From Sphingomonas phyllosphaerae 5.2 (lineage in GTDB: Bacteria; Pseudomonadota; Alphaproteobacteria; Sphingomonadales; Sphingomonadaceae), in the NCBI RefSeq assembly GCF_000419605.1, contig NZ_ATTI01000001.1:314001-378000 (forward strand): DNA of 64,000 bases. Direction: 5' to 3'. The notes under the pieces were generated by a model. The model had not been told where the DNA came from, did not search any database, and saw nothing but the letters and a program-made list of their open reading frames with translations. Positions 26,057 through 35,210 of this stretch are shown piece after piece (position 1 is the first letter of the stretch; every line of letters begins with the position of its first letter). A program made the translations under genes and the position numbers.

Positions 26057-27616
26057 ATGAGCGAGCCGCACGAAGACGCGGAACGGCCGGTGCGCCACGT
26101 CGTGGTGGTCGGTGGCGGCTCCGCCGGGTGGATCGCGGCGGCGCGGCTTGCGGCGGCGGTGCGACGTAGCGGCGCGGAGGTAGCGGTGACGCTGGTGGAA
26201 TCGGCGCAGGTGCCGACGATCGGTGTCGGCGAGGGCACCTGGCCGACGATGCGCAACACGCTGGCCAAGATCGGCATCTCCGAAACCGAATTCGTGCGGC
26301 GTTGCGATGCGGCGTTCAAGCAGGGCGCGCGGTTCGTCGGCTGGGCGGACGGCACACCCGGCGACGGTTATTACCATCCGCTCAACCTGCCGGCGGGCGC
26401 GACCGAGCTGGACCTCGCGCCATACTGGCCCGGCGGCACGGGTGACGCGGACTTCGCGTCGTGGGTCGATTTTCAGGCGACCCTGTGCGACGCCGGGCGG
26501 GCGCCGAAGGCGATCACGATGCCCGAATATGCCGGGCAGGCGAACTACGCCTACCATCTCGACGCCGGCAAATTCGCCGGACTGCTCCACGAACATGCCA
26601 CCACCAAGCTGGGCGTGACGCATGTCGTGGGCGACATCGTGCGCGCCGAGATGGCCGCCAATGGCGACGTCGCGGGCATCGTCCTGGCCGATGGACGCAC
26701 GATCGCCGGCGACCTGTTCGTCGATTGCTCGGGGTTCGCCGCGCTGCTGATCGGCGGCGTGTACGACGTTCCGTTTCGATCGTGCCGGGACGTGATGTTC
26801 GCCGACCGGGCGATCGCGATACAGGTGCCGTACGCCGACCCCGACGACCCCGTCACCTGCCACACCGTCGCCACGGCGCAGGATTCCGGATGGATCTGGG
26901 ATATCGGGCTATGGACGCGCCGCGGCACCGGGCACGTCTACAGCAGCGCGCACATCAGCGACGATGCCGCAGAGGCGACGCTGCGCCGCTACATCGGCCC
27001 CGCGGCGGAGGGGCTGTCGGCGCGGATGCTGCGCATCGACGCCGGCCATCGCGAGCGCTTCTGGCAGAACAATTGCGTCGCGGTGGGGCTGTCGGCTGGG
27101 TTCGTCGAGCCGCTGGAGGCGTCGGCGCTGATGCTGATCGAGGCGTCGATGGATGCGATCGCCGACCGCCTGCCGCGCACGCGCGGGGCGATCGACACCG
27201 CCGCGCGGCAGTTCAACGCCGCGTTCACGCATCACTGGGCGCGGATCATCGAGTTCCTGAAGCTGCATTATGCGATCACGCGGCGTACCGACACGCCGTT
27301 CTGGCGCGACCATGCCGATCCCGCGACATGGCCGGACGGGCTGGCCGAGCGGCTCGCCATGTGGCGCGACCACCCGCCGGCCGCGGTCGATTTCGATCAT
27401 GCGCGCGAGGTGTTCGGCTGGCCCAGCTATCAATATGTGCTGCACGGCATGAACTATCCCACCCGCTATGCGCGCCGCGACGCCGCCCCCGAGGCGGCGC
27501 TGGCGAAGCGCTGGATCGCGCGCACCGAACGGATGCGCGCCGAGGCGATGCAGCGGATGCCGATGCATCGCGACCTCCTGCGCGCGGTTCGGGAACATGG
27601 ACTGCAGGCGGTATGA
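26057..27616 (+). CDS. flavin-dependent tryptophan-halogenase-like protein
   Basis: 519 residues with a GGGSAGW dinucleotide-binding motif near residue 19. IGVGEGTWPT follows, and Lys88 in AAFKQGARF aligns by eye with the catalytic Lys of PrnA/RebH. The halogenase motif WxWxIP is altered: residues 279-284 read WIWDIG, with Gly in place of Pro. FVEPLEAS is conserved. The protein belongs to the TBDR-linked halogenase-like clade, few of which have confirmed substrates; it may halogenate an indole or do another flavin oxidation. GGGGGAGGG precedes the ATG. It overlaps sapC by ATGA and so is probably co-transcribed with it. Confidence 0.85.
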   Translation: MSEPHEDAERPVRHVVVVGGGSAGWIAAARLAAAVRRSGAEVAVTLVESAQVPTIGVGEGTWPTMRNTLAKIGISETEFVRRCDAAFKQGARFVGWADGTPGDGYYHPLNLPAGATELDLAPYWPGGTGDADFASWVDFQATLCDAGRAPKAITMPEYAGQANYAYHLDAGKFAGLLHEHATTKLGVTHVVGDIVRAEMAANGDVAGIVLADGRTIAGDLFVDCSGFAALLIGGVYDVPFRSCRDVMFADRAIAIQVPYADPDDPVTCHTVATAQDSGWIWDIGLWTRRGTGHVYSSAHISDDAAEATLRRYIGPAAEGLSARMLRIDAGHRERFWQNNCVAVGLSAGFVEPLEASALMLIEASMDAIADRLPRTRGAIDTAARQFNAAFTHHWARIIEFLKLHYAITRRTDTPFWRDHADPATWPDGLAERLAMWRDHPPAAVDFDHAREVFGWPSYQYVLHGMNYPTRYARRDAAPEAALAKRWIARTERMRAEAMQRMPMHRDLLRAVREHGLQAV

Positions 27617-28320
27617 CGCGGCTGCGCGCGCTCGATCCGACGCGGCATGGCGGGTTGTCGATCGACCGGACGCGCGGCGGTGCGCAGCGCCGGCTGGTGC
27701 CGCTTGGCCGCGGCGAGATCGCGCTCGCCGCGGCCGACATGCCGCTGTGCATGGCCAAGGACGCGCAGACCGGGCGGTTCGAGCTGGTCGCGCTGACCGG
27801 GCTGGTGGAACCCGTCAATCTGTTCGTCTCGCCGGCCGGCTATCATGCCACGTACCAACCGCGCGCCGCCGGGCTTTCGGCGCTCCGGCTTGATCCGGGC
27901 GGTGCGGGGGGCGTTGCGGTCGACGAAGAGGATGCGTCGGTCGGCGGGTCGGGCGAGCCGTTGTTCGACGACGGGCGCGCCGATCGGTGGCGCGAGGCGC
28001 TGGACGCGGTGCTGGCGGGCGTCGCGGCCGGGCGCGCCCTCGCCGACGCTTACGCGCGGCGGTCGCTGCTGCGCGCGTTGACGGTGGTGCTGAAGCTGGC
28101 GGACGGGCGTGAGCACGTGCTGGACGGGCTGTATGCGGTGGCGGAGCCGGCGCTCGCCGCCCTCGACGATGCGGCGGTGGTGGCGATGCACCGCGCCGAC
28201 GAACTCGCGCCGGCCGCGGTGCTCGGCGCATCGCTGGCGCAGGTCGAGCGACTGCGGCAACTCCACAATGCGCGCTTCGACGACGCCATTTCCGCGGTCC
28301 GGCTGACGACGCGCGACTGA
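27613..28320 (+). CDS. SapC-like protein
   Basis: 235 residues. It resembles the SapC group found beside TonB receptors and halogenase-like genes: it has an early MPLCMAKDAQTGRFELVALTGL, then LFVSPAGYHATY, and an internal DEEDASVGGSGEPLFDD acidic loop. It starts within the halogenase stop codon (ATGA). No signal peptide is seen. The biochemical role of the group is not established; the fixed linkage suggests work with the halogenase and receptor. Confidence 0.75.
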   Translation: MTRLRALDPTRHGGLSIDRTRGGAQRRLVPLGRGEIALAAADMPLCMAKDAQTGRFELVALTGLVEPVNLFVSPAGYHATYQPRAAGLSALRLDPGGAGGVAVDEEDASVGGSGEPLFDDGRADRWREALDAVLAGVAAGRALADAYARRSLLRALTVVLKLADGREHVLDGLYAVAEPALAALDDAAVVAMHRADELAPAAVLGASLAQVERLRQLHNARFDDAISAVRLTTRD

Positions 28321-28370
28321 ACACCGCTCGGGAGATGACGGACCGTTGAGGTGATAGCCGGGCGGGGCGC

Positions 28371-29116
28371 CTAGAGCCGGCGCCTGAAGGTACCGAAGAT
28401 CTGGCGCGGCGATCCGGCCTGTAGGGTGTTGTTCAACGACGCGGCGGTGTCGAAGAACTGCCCGGAGCCGAGCGCGGCGACATACCGTTCGTCCGTCAGG
28501 TTGACGGCGTTGATCTGGAGCTCGACGCCGGCAAGCACGCCGTTTGCCGGGAAGCGATATTCGATGGTGGCATCGAACAGCGTGTAACCCTCCACCGTCA
28601 CGTCGCCGGTGTAGGTGGTATTGCGACGCGACGTGTACGCGCCGGCAAGATCGCCGAAGAAGCGCCCATCGTCGTAGTTGATCTCGCCCTTGCCGAGATG
28701 GGCGGGAGTGTCGACGGTGCGCACGCCTTTGGTCCGGACGAAGGCCGCGCCATTGGCGGTGTCGTCGTCGTAGCTGCGGTCATTGTACGAATAGGAGGCG
28801 ATCAGCGCGGGCGGGCGGGCGACAGGCGCGTGCCGAGTTCGTACGAAGCGAACGGGTCTGAGCTCTGCAGCGCCACGCCAGGCAGCCGCGCCACCGCCTT
28901 CAGCGGCGAACTTCCCGGCGGCAGGATGTCGATCGCCTTGCGTGAGATCGTCTGTTTTTGGCGGACCTTGCCGCGGCCATAGACCACGATCTCTGCGCCT
29001 GCATCCCGGGTTTCGACCGTCGCCGCCTGCTCCCCCGGTGTGGCGCGCGCGTGCGCGGTGCCGGAGATGGCGAACAGCGCGCTTGCCAAGGCGAGCAGCA
29101 GCGTCTTGCGGATCAT
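28371..29116 (-). pseudogene. TonB-dependent receptor with large internal deletion
   Basis: The 5' part (29116 to about 28810) encodes a signal peptide, the start AEIVVYGRGKVRQKQTISR and plug segment AVARLPGVALQSSDPFASYE, then stops at TGA 28802. The 3' part, in another frame, encodes the last barrel strands: LIASYSYNDRSYDDD, then INAVNLTDERY and the C-terminus. Everything between, some 450 residues by comparison with typical receptors of this type, is absent. The junction lies in a repeated GCGGGCGGGC tract near 28808-28820, suggesting slippage or microhomology-mediated deletion. It follows the halogenase/sapC operon convergently. Confidence 0.85.
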
Positions 29117-29432
29117 GAACTTCCCACTTTGTAAGGTGCCTGCGGAGATCGCCGCTGATCAGCGAGCGTTACGGCGCGGGTACGATCACCTCGGGTCGCT
29201 TCCGGTGCTTTCCCGCGACGGATTCATGACGTCCGGTCGTCGGCGGGTCGCCGATCCGCCGACGCGTGCGCATGATCTCGCTGCACGGAAGCGGGGAATC
29301 GCCGTTGTGCAGGGGGCAAGCCTTTGCCCTGCGACTTCGCCTTTGTGAGGAGCTCGACCCCCGTCAACCGCCGCTTGGCTTCTGCTACGGCGGCTCACTG
29401 GGGCCGGTGCCGCAAGGCGTTGCGCTACGGCA
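29117..29432. other. non-coding stretch between two broken genes
   Basis: No gene is supported. It holds the presumed promoter of the receptor pseudogene and a 9-bp inverted repeat, CGTCGGCGG/CCGCCGACG, at 29238-29264. From about 29440 the base composition turns AT-richer, into the phosphodiesterase pseudogene. Confidence 0.4.
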
Positions 29433-30595
29433 TCAATAAAGAAGTCTATGCTGCTCCTTTCGAGCACCCATCGCTCGCGCTTTTGCCAGCGCCTGCGACC
29501 CCTTTTCACTGATGATGACAGCGTTGTACGATATCATATAGTGAAGATTTTCGCGATCATCGCGCGTATCGGTCCCGAAGTGCCGTGATGTATCATGGTG
29601 CTGCGCCAGCTGCTGGCAGCATTGTCCATCAACGAAATAATAGCCCGAGCCTGGCTGGTTTGGAGTGGAGAAATGTTCGGGAGAAGGGCGAAAGCCTCCC
29701 TGTGTGATACCGGTAAGTCGCATATAGAAGTTCACCTGGTTTAGCGGCCCTTCTACCTTGGCATCGAAATCATTATTCGATGTCGGTCCGCTAAACATCT
29801 TGTTGCGTACCTCGAAATACACGAACCCCCGTGTCCTTGAAAGATCGTGTACGTAGGCGTTGACGCGCTCCGACGGGCTTGAACGCTCCAGGTGGAAGTG
29901 ATCGGCGATCTGATCGAGGCTGCCGGTTCCCATCACGGGAACGAAGTGGAGACCTTGCGTCTCTGCGAGGAGATTTCGAGGTGATACCAGCGTGCTACTG
30001 AATTTCAGGATCGAACGGTCTTGCAGGCCCATGCGCCTGATCATCGACGCGGTCTTGCCGATTGCGGAGGACGTCTTGATATCAAACATGTAGACGAGAT
30101 TGCGATTGCCGATGTCAACGTCGCGCATCATATTCTCAAGTCTTTGGAACGATAGCGCGAGACATTTCCCAAGGGATCCCGCAGCCGCAATTTCTCAAGC
30201 GTTGCATCGCGCAACTTGCTGATTTCAGGATTGCTCTGGGTGTTTCGCTCGGAGCGGACGTATGGGTCGAACAGATGCCCGTTTGCGGCGAAATTGGTTG
30301 TCCGGCCCACGCGGGTGTCGTGGATGGGCCACTATGTTCCATCAGCGGATTCCCTGACGTCGATCTCGACGGCTTCGATACCGGCATTGCCCGTGGCATT
30401 GATCGCGCAAATGGAATTCTCCGGACAGTCCTGTGAAAAATTCCCACGATGTTCGACAATGATGCGAAGGTTGTGGTTGTTTGCCTTCATGCCTTCTATG
30501 ACCTTGGCCGGCGAGTAATTCTGCTTCGCGGCTGCCGGGGTGCTTAGCGTCACCATCGCTACGATAAGCGCGCCTAGAAATCTTCTCGGTATCAC
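29433..30595 (-). pseudogene. secreted glycerophosphodiester phosphodiesterase, two lesions
   Basis: Translation from GTG 30595 gives a signal peptide (IPRRFLGALIVAMVTLST) and the GDPD start IIVEHRGNFSQDCPENS with EAVEIDVRESADGT. There an in-frame TAG (30332-30334) interrupts. The same frame continues with WPIHDTRVGRTTNFAANGHL, carrying the second catalytic His, until TGA 30128-30130. Homology then moves to a third frame (RLENMMRDVDIGNRNLVY, MFDIKTSSAIGK) and runs to the stop at 29433. So there is one nonsense codon and one frameshift near 30140-30165. All catalytic elements are otherwise present, so the decay is recent. Base composition is lower in GC than the neighbours, suggesting acquired DNA. 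Confidence 0.8.
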
Positions 30596-30648
30596 GGTCG
30601 ATACTCCTGCTTTGGGGCCCAAAGGTGGGCACGACAACCTGGCGTCGG

Positions 30649-31200
30649 TTATCGAGGACGCTGAAGGTATTGGGTGAAATGCAGATCGCCGCGGTCATCG
30701 GCTTCGATCTCGATCGAACCTGCCGGCACCAGGCCCGCGCGCGCGTACGCCGGGGCGAGGCGCCCAGCGACCAGTTGGGCGACCGCCGACTGTTGATCCC
30801 CGAACGACTGTAACCGGCCTTCGACGGCGCAGAGCCTGTCGGCGCAGCGGGCGGATTGTACGGCCAGTCCGCGCATCGCTCCTGCAAGCTGTCGTGTCAG
30901 TTCGCTTTCCGTGTGGCGTGCCCAGACAGGCTCCCGGCTGCGCCCGTCGAGCATCGCCGCGCGCTCGTTGACGGAAAGCGGCTCCAGATCGGGCAGCGCC
31001 GTTTCCGGTCCGCCGCCCGGCGGGACCCAGGCCGGTTTCGACACCGGCGAAGGATGCGCCACGGCCGCCTCACCACCCGCCGGCACGATCCGAATGTGTC
31101 CGTCATCGACGGCAGGCGGATCACGGTGCCCGCGCCAGAGGAGCCAGCCCGCGCACAGCAGGATGGCGAGCACCCCCGTGCCGAGCAACCCGCGCATCAT
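30649..31200 (-). CDS. membrane-anchored hypothetical protein
   Basis: 183 residues. An N-terminal hydrophobic helix (about 4-22, LLGTGVLAILLCAGWLLW) is followed by a Pro/Gly-rich linker and a C-terminal domain of about 90 residues. That domain has a Cys pair in ARCADRLCAVEGRL that could form a disulfide, so the body is probably periplasmic. No family is recognised. It overlaps the upstream exported protein gene by 4 bases and precedes the phosphodiesterase pseudogene by about 50, implying one operon. Confidence 0.65.
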   Translation of the reverse strand: MMRGLLGTGVLAILLCAGWLLWRGHRDPPAVDDGHIRIVPAGGEAAVAHPSPVSKPAWVPPGGGPETALPDLEPLSVNERAAMLDGRSREPVWARHTESELTRQLAGAMRGLAVQSARCADRLCAVEGRLQSFGDQQSAVAQLVAGRLAPAYARAGLVPAGSIEIEADDRGDLHFTQYLQRPR

Positions 31201-32330
31201 GATCGCGGCCGTGGCTGGCCCGGTCTGGTCGCGACGGACGGAGACGATGGTGGTGGAGCGACAGGATCGCGCAAGGCACCGGAATCGGCGTCATAGCGGA
31301 ATGTCTCGACGATCTCGTCGGTAGCGACGGTCAAGATACCCGCGTCCCGATCGTCCGTGACGGTGATCCGTCGATCGGGTCGGCCCGCACAGGCGACGAT
31401 CGCACCCCCGGCAAAGCTCGTTCCCTGCAGCGGGCGGATCAGGCAAGCCGATCCCGCCGCGCTACCGATTTCGAGCCAGCCCTGCTCCGTGATGCGGTGC
31501 GTGTAGACGGGACGTCCATCCGGGGCGACAGTGACGAACCGTTCCCCGCGGGCATAGCGGCGATCGGGTGCGGTCGACCCTTTTATCCCGACCACGTTGT
31601 GAGACAACAATCCCCCGCTCGTCAGGTAATAATGGCCGATCTGCGTGCCGGCGTCGCCGGGCCAGCGCAGGTGCATGTGGACGTGCGGTGGTGCGTCGAT
31701 ATGGCCATGCGGGGCATTGGTATCGAAACCCATGATCTGGATGGCGCCCGATCCGTTCCGGGCAACTTCCTCGCCGATACCGAGCGTGCGCACGACGTCG
31801 CGCTGCGCAAATTCCAGTACGTCGGCAGCCCGGCGCTCCATGACCGGGAAACGCCCGGTGGCATAGGCGCCCGCCCTGCGCGCGGGATCGGCATGCTCGA
31901 AACGCAGCACCATGCCGGGCTCGACGATATGCGTCGCCACTTCGGCCGCGGTCACCATATCGAAGGAGAGCGGCGGCAACGGCACGACGATCCGCTCGTG
32001 CCCGGCGCGAAACGGTATGTCGCCTCCCTCCAGCAGCACGCGCCGCAGCGCATCGGGCTTGCCCAGGAACCCGAGTTCCAGGCTCCGCCGGTAGGGCACG
32101 GTGATCGCCACCACGGTCTCGCGCGGATTGTCCGCGTTGAAGAGCGGGTCGGCGACCGGTTCGCACGCAGGGCAGGACGCCGGATCGAAGCGAACCACCG
32201 GACCGGAGGCGGCTGCACGCTTGACGAATTTCAGGACGACCCTGACCGTGTCGGTCTCCGCTGCGGCGGCGGGCACGGAAACCATCCCCGCCGCAAGGAC
32301 CGATGCCGCCAACAGCGAGCGCCTCATCAT
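31197..32330 (-). CDS. exported protein of unknown function, His-rich motif
   Basis: About 377 residues with a signal peptide (MMRRSLLAASVLAAGMVSVPAAAA). The body has a CPAC pair (about residue 55) and a cluster of histidines near 208-222, PHGHIDAPPHVHMHLRWPG, spaced like a metal-binding site. Further on come HYYLTSGGLLSHN and a C-terminal beta-rich section. I do not recognise the family. The ATG at 32330, after GGAAG, overlaps the TonB receptor stop (32327) by 4 bases, so the protein is made together with that receptor. It could be a periplasmic binding protein or metal-dependent enzyme acting on the imported compound; this is inference only. Confidence 0.65.
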   Translation of the reverse strand: MMRRSLLAASVLAAGMVSVPAAAAETDTVRVVLKFVKRAAASGPVVRFDPASCPACEPVADPLFNADNPRETVVAITVPYRRSLELGFLGKPDALRRVLLEGGDIPFRAGHERIVVPLPPLSFDMVTAAEVATHIVEPGMVLRFEHADPARRAGAYATGRFPVMERRAADVLEFAQRDVVRTLGIGEEVARNGSGAIQIMGFDTNAPHGHIDAPPHVHMHLRWPGDAGTQIGHYYLTSGGLLSHNVVGIKGSTAPDRRYARGERFVTVAPDGRPVYTHRITEQGWLEIGSAAGSACLIRPLQGTSFAGGAIVACAGRPDRRITVTDDRDAGILTVATDEIVETFRYDADSGALRDPVAPPPSSPSVATRPGQPRPRS

Positions 32331-35086
32331 GGCTTCCACGACAGACCGAGCCAGAACGTGCGGCCGACCGGGAAGTAGTAGTTGAGATACTCACCTCCCG
32401 TACCTTGCCGGACGACAAACGGTTCCTTGCTCAGGTTCTGCACCTGCGCGACCAGTTCCAGCCCGTCGTACACGGCGTACCGTGCCTGCACGTCGACCTG
32501 CTGGCGCGGCTGCTGATAGAGATCGCGCGTCGGCGTATCGCCGTCGGCCGATTGCATCGCGCGGCCGATGCGATTGTACGAGGCGCGCAACTCGACCGGG
32601 CCGATACCGTAGAAAGCGGTCAGGTTGGCGATATAGTCCGGCTGCTGGATCAGCCCGGTCGTCCCGCGCGTCGCGGGAAGTCCCGAGGCGATACCCGCTG
32701 CACTGACGGGCTGACGATATGATCCGTCGAGCAAGGTGAAGTTCGCGTTGACGCCCAGCCCCGGGATCGCCGCGATGCGATCGACCGAATAGCCCAGCTC
32801 CATACCCTTGATCTTGGCGCTGCTCGCATTGCGCGGCGTGTTGACGAACACCGTCTGGTAACTGACCGCCTGGAACGTCGTGGGCGGCCCTTGCTGGCTG
32901 CTGGTGAATATCTCGTTCCTGATGTCTTTCGCAAAGGCAGCGACCGAGATCATGCCGGCGCCCATGTACCATTCGTAGGACAGGTCGTAATTCCACGCCT
33001 CGCGCGGCTTCAGGTCGGGGTTGCCGGTATTGACGGTCAGCGTTCCGTCGGTGCCGATCCCGAACGAGGTGCGCGCGGCATATTGGCTGTAATCCGGGCG
33101 GCCGATGGTCTTGGATACGCCTGCGCGGATCCGCATGCCGTCGCCCAGCTGGTACGTGGCAAGGGCAGAGGGGAGCCAATAGGCATAGTCGGTCGTACGC
33201 CGCGTCGCTTCGTAGCGGGTCGCGCCCCGCATCGTCGGTGCCCGGTTGGTATCGACGACCAGTGTCGTCGCGTCGTAACGGACGCCCGCCTGCACGTCGA
33301 ACCGGTCTGCGCGGAACAGCAGCTGCGCATAGCCGGCCTTCGTCGTTTCGAGATCGCGGAAGTCGTCGGCGGCATTGTTGGCACGCTGGTCGGTGGCGAC
33401 GAACGCGCTGCGGTTCGCCTCGAAACGCCGCCATGCCGCCGGCCGGTCGATCAGCAGATAGGGTACGGCCGGCGTGAGATAGGCGCCGGGCCGTTGATCG
33501 TGCAGGATGCCGCGCATCGTCCCGATCGTCGCCAGTCCGGCAGCGTTGGCGGAAACATGTTCGGTGTAGCGCTGATCGTAGGACAGATCGGTACGCGTCA
33601 CTGCCGCGCCGATGTTCGCACCGAACCCGCGGTCGTCGCCGGTCGCGTTGACGCCGAGGTTGATCCTGGCGAAATCGACGGTGGAATCGAGATCGCGGTT
33701 GATGCTGCGATAGTAGAGCGCCCGATAGCGGTCGGGGTTACCCGCTGCCGCGGTATCGTTCAGGGTCAGCCGTGGCCGACCGCCATCGATGATATAGCCA
33801 TAGCCGAACGCAGGCAGAAAACCCGCCTGGGCCGTGCCCGCGCGCGGGCTGGTGTCGTATTTGATCATCTCGCGCAGTTCGCGATATTCCGCTTTCGAGC
33901 GCGCCAATGTCGTATCCAGCACGACGCCGCTTCCGAAATCGTGTCGCCCCTTCGCATCGATCAGCCAGGTGTCGCGGGTGACGGGCTGATAGGTCAGCCC
34001 CTGTTGCAGATCGCCCTGCGCGAAGGCGCCGCTCGTCGCGGTGACGGCAGTGGGCGCGCCGGTGGGCAGGGTCAGTATCTCGTACCGGGTCTCGGTATCC
34101 TTGTCGTGATAATAGCCGCCGAACAGCGACAGCTCGGTCGCGTCGTCGGGGCGCCATTCCAGCTTCAGGTTGCCGCTGAGCCGGGTGCGCAGGTTCTCGA
34201 AGAAATAATCCTGATTGCGCACCGGGACGAGCAGGCCGCTCGACCGGTTCGGGAACGGCGTGCGCGCGCCGGCCGCGGTGAAGTAGGACCAGCCCGCACC
34301 GTTGCTGTCGCCCGGCAGTTCCGCGCGCGCCGTCGACGGCAGTCGCTGGTATTCGACCGACGCCACGATCCCGAACGTCCGGTCGGCGCCGAAACGCGCC
34401 GCGCCTGTGGCGTCCGCGCGGATCGCCGGGCCGCCGCGCCGGATCAGCTTGCCGGCGGTGTCGTTATGGCCGCCATTGGCGTTGACGACGAAGAACCGGT
34501 CGTCGCGCCCGTCGAAGGCGCTTTTCGACACGATGTTGATCTGGCCGCCCAGTGCATGCGGATCATATTGCGCGGTGACGCTCTTGATCGCCTCGATCCG
34601 CGACACGAGCGAGGCCGGCAGCATGTCGAGCCGCGCGCCTCGGAACACCCAGTCCGGCGAAGCGAGCGGAACGCCGTCGATGGTCACGAGGCTGTATTTC
34701 GGGTCGAGCCCGCGGATCGTCGCGCGCTGATAGATGTCGCGGTTCTTGGTCGGATCGGCACCACCGACGACCGAAACGCCGGTGATCCGGCGGCTGGCCT
34801 CCACGATATTCAGGTCGGGCAAGCGGCCGACATCATCCTGCGACACGGCATCCAGGATGACGGTCGAATCCCGTTTCGCCTTGACGGCCGAACGTTGCGA
34901 CGAACGGAAGCCCGTCACGACGATGTCCTCGCGCGCACCCTCGCCCGCACCTTCGTCGGAAACTGTCGGCGGCGCCTGCGGAGCTGCTGGTGCGGAAAAA
35001 GGCGTTTGCTGCTGCGCCAGCGCGGGCGTGCCCGCAAGGATCGTGCTCGCCAGCAAGCCGCACATCCAACCCGTTCCGTACGCCAT
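32327..35086 (-). CDS. TonB-dependent receptor, first gene of operon
   Basis: 919 residues, with signal peptide (about 1-24), a Pro/Ala linker, and plug starting near residue 53 at EDIVVTGFRSSQRSAV. It continues with RLPDLNIVEASRRITGVSV, and the barrel ends WLGLSWKP. This plug (IRGLDPKYSLVTIDGVPL) differs from the other receptors here. It heads an operon with the two exported proteins and the phosphodiesterase pseudogene and is divergent from the ROK regulator, which is its likely controller. Substrate unknown; the phosphodiesterase remnant and the MFS gene nearby suggest an organic nutrient. Confidence 0.9.
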   Translation of the reverse strand: MAYGTGWMCGLLASTILAGTPALAQQQTPFSAPAAPQAPPTVSDEGAGEGAREDIVVTGFRSSQRSAVKAKRDSTVILDAVSQDDVGRLPDLNIVEASRRITGVSVVGGADPTKNRDIYQRATIRGLDPKYSLVTIDGVPLASPDWVFRGARLDMLPASLVSRIEAIKSVTAQYDPHALGGQINIVSKSAFDGRDDRFFVVNANGGHNDTAGKLIRRGGPAIRADATGAARFGADRTFGIVASVEYQRLPSTARAELPGDSNGAGWSYFTAAGARTPFPNRSSGLLVPVRNQDYFFENLRTRLSGNLKLEWRPDDATELSLFGGYYHDKDTETRYEILTLPTGAPTAVTATSGAFAQGDLQQGLTYQPVTRDTWLIDAKGRHDFGSGVVLDTTLARSKAEYRELREMIKYDTSPRAGTAQAGFLPAFGYGYIIDGGRPRLTLNDTAAAGNPDRYRALYYRSINRDLDSTVDFARINLGVNATGDDRGFGANIGAAVTRTDLSYDQRYTEHVSANAAGLATIGTMRGILHDQRPGAYLTPAVPYLLIDRPAAWRRFEANRSAFVATDQRANNAADDFRDLETTKAGYAQLLFRADRFDVQAGVRYDATTLVVDTNRAPTMRGATRYEATRRTTDYAYWLPSALATYQLGDGMRIRAGVSKTIGRPDYSQYAARTSFGIGTDGTLTVNTGNPDLKPREAWNYDLSYEWYMGAGMISVAAFAKDIRNEIFTSSQQGPPTTFQAVSYQTVFVNTPRNASSAKIKGMELGYSVDRIAAIPGLGVNANFTLLDGSYRQPVSAAGIASGLPATRGTTGLIQQPDYIANLTAFYGIGPVELRASYNRIGRAMQSADGDTPTRDLYQQPRQQVDVQARYAVYDGLELVAQVQNLSKEPFVVRQGTGGEYLNYYFPVGRTFWLGLSWKP

Positions 35087-35210
35087 ATCGAATCACCCCC
35101 AAAAACCAGGAGCAATATATATCACAATGTATGTTATTTATTTGACAGTTGTAGGGAGATGACGGAAACGTAGCCGGGTGAGCAGCTTAGCTGGCCGGGG
35201 AAGGACTTGG
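35087..35210. promoter_or_regulatory. divergent promoter region, TonB receptor / ROK regulator
   Basis: A strikingly AT-rich 124-base gap between divergent starts. TTGACA at 35142-35147 is a good -35 candidate for the ROK gene. The TATATAT stretch at about 35116-35124 could be the -10 region of the receptor on the other strand. A ROK operator would be expected here, but I cannot define one confidently. Confidence 0.45.

Noticed and set aside
30213..30230. CTGATTTCAG inside the phosphodiesterase pseudogene
   Set aside because: Spacing of the arms differs and it is within a coding remnant, not a promoter.
32891..35173. 760-codon plus-strand frame opposite the third TonB receptor
   Set aside because: Antisense of the receptor with no recognisable domain.
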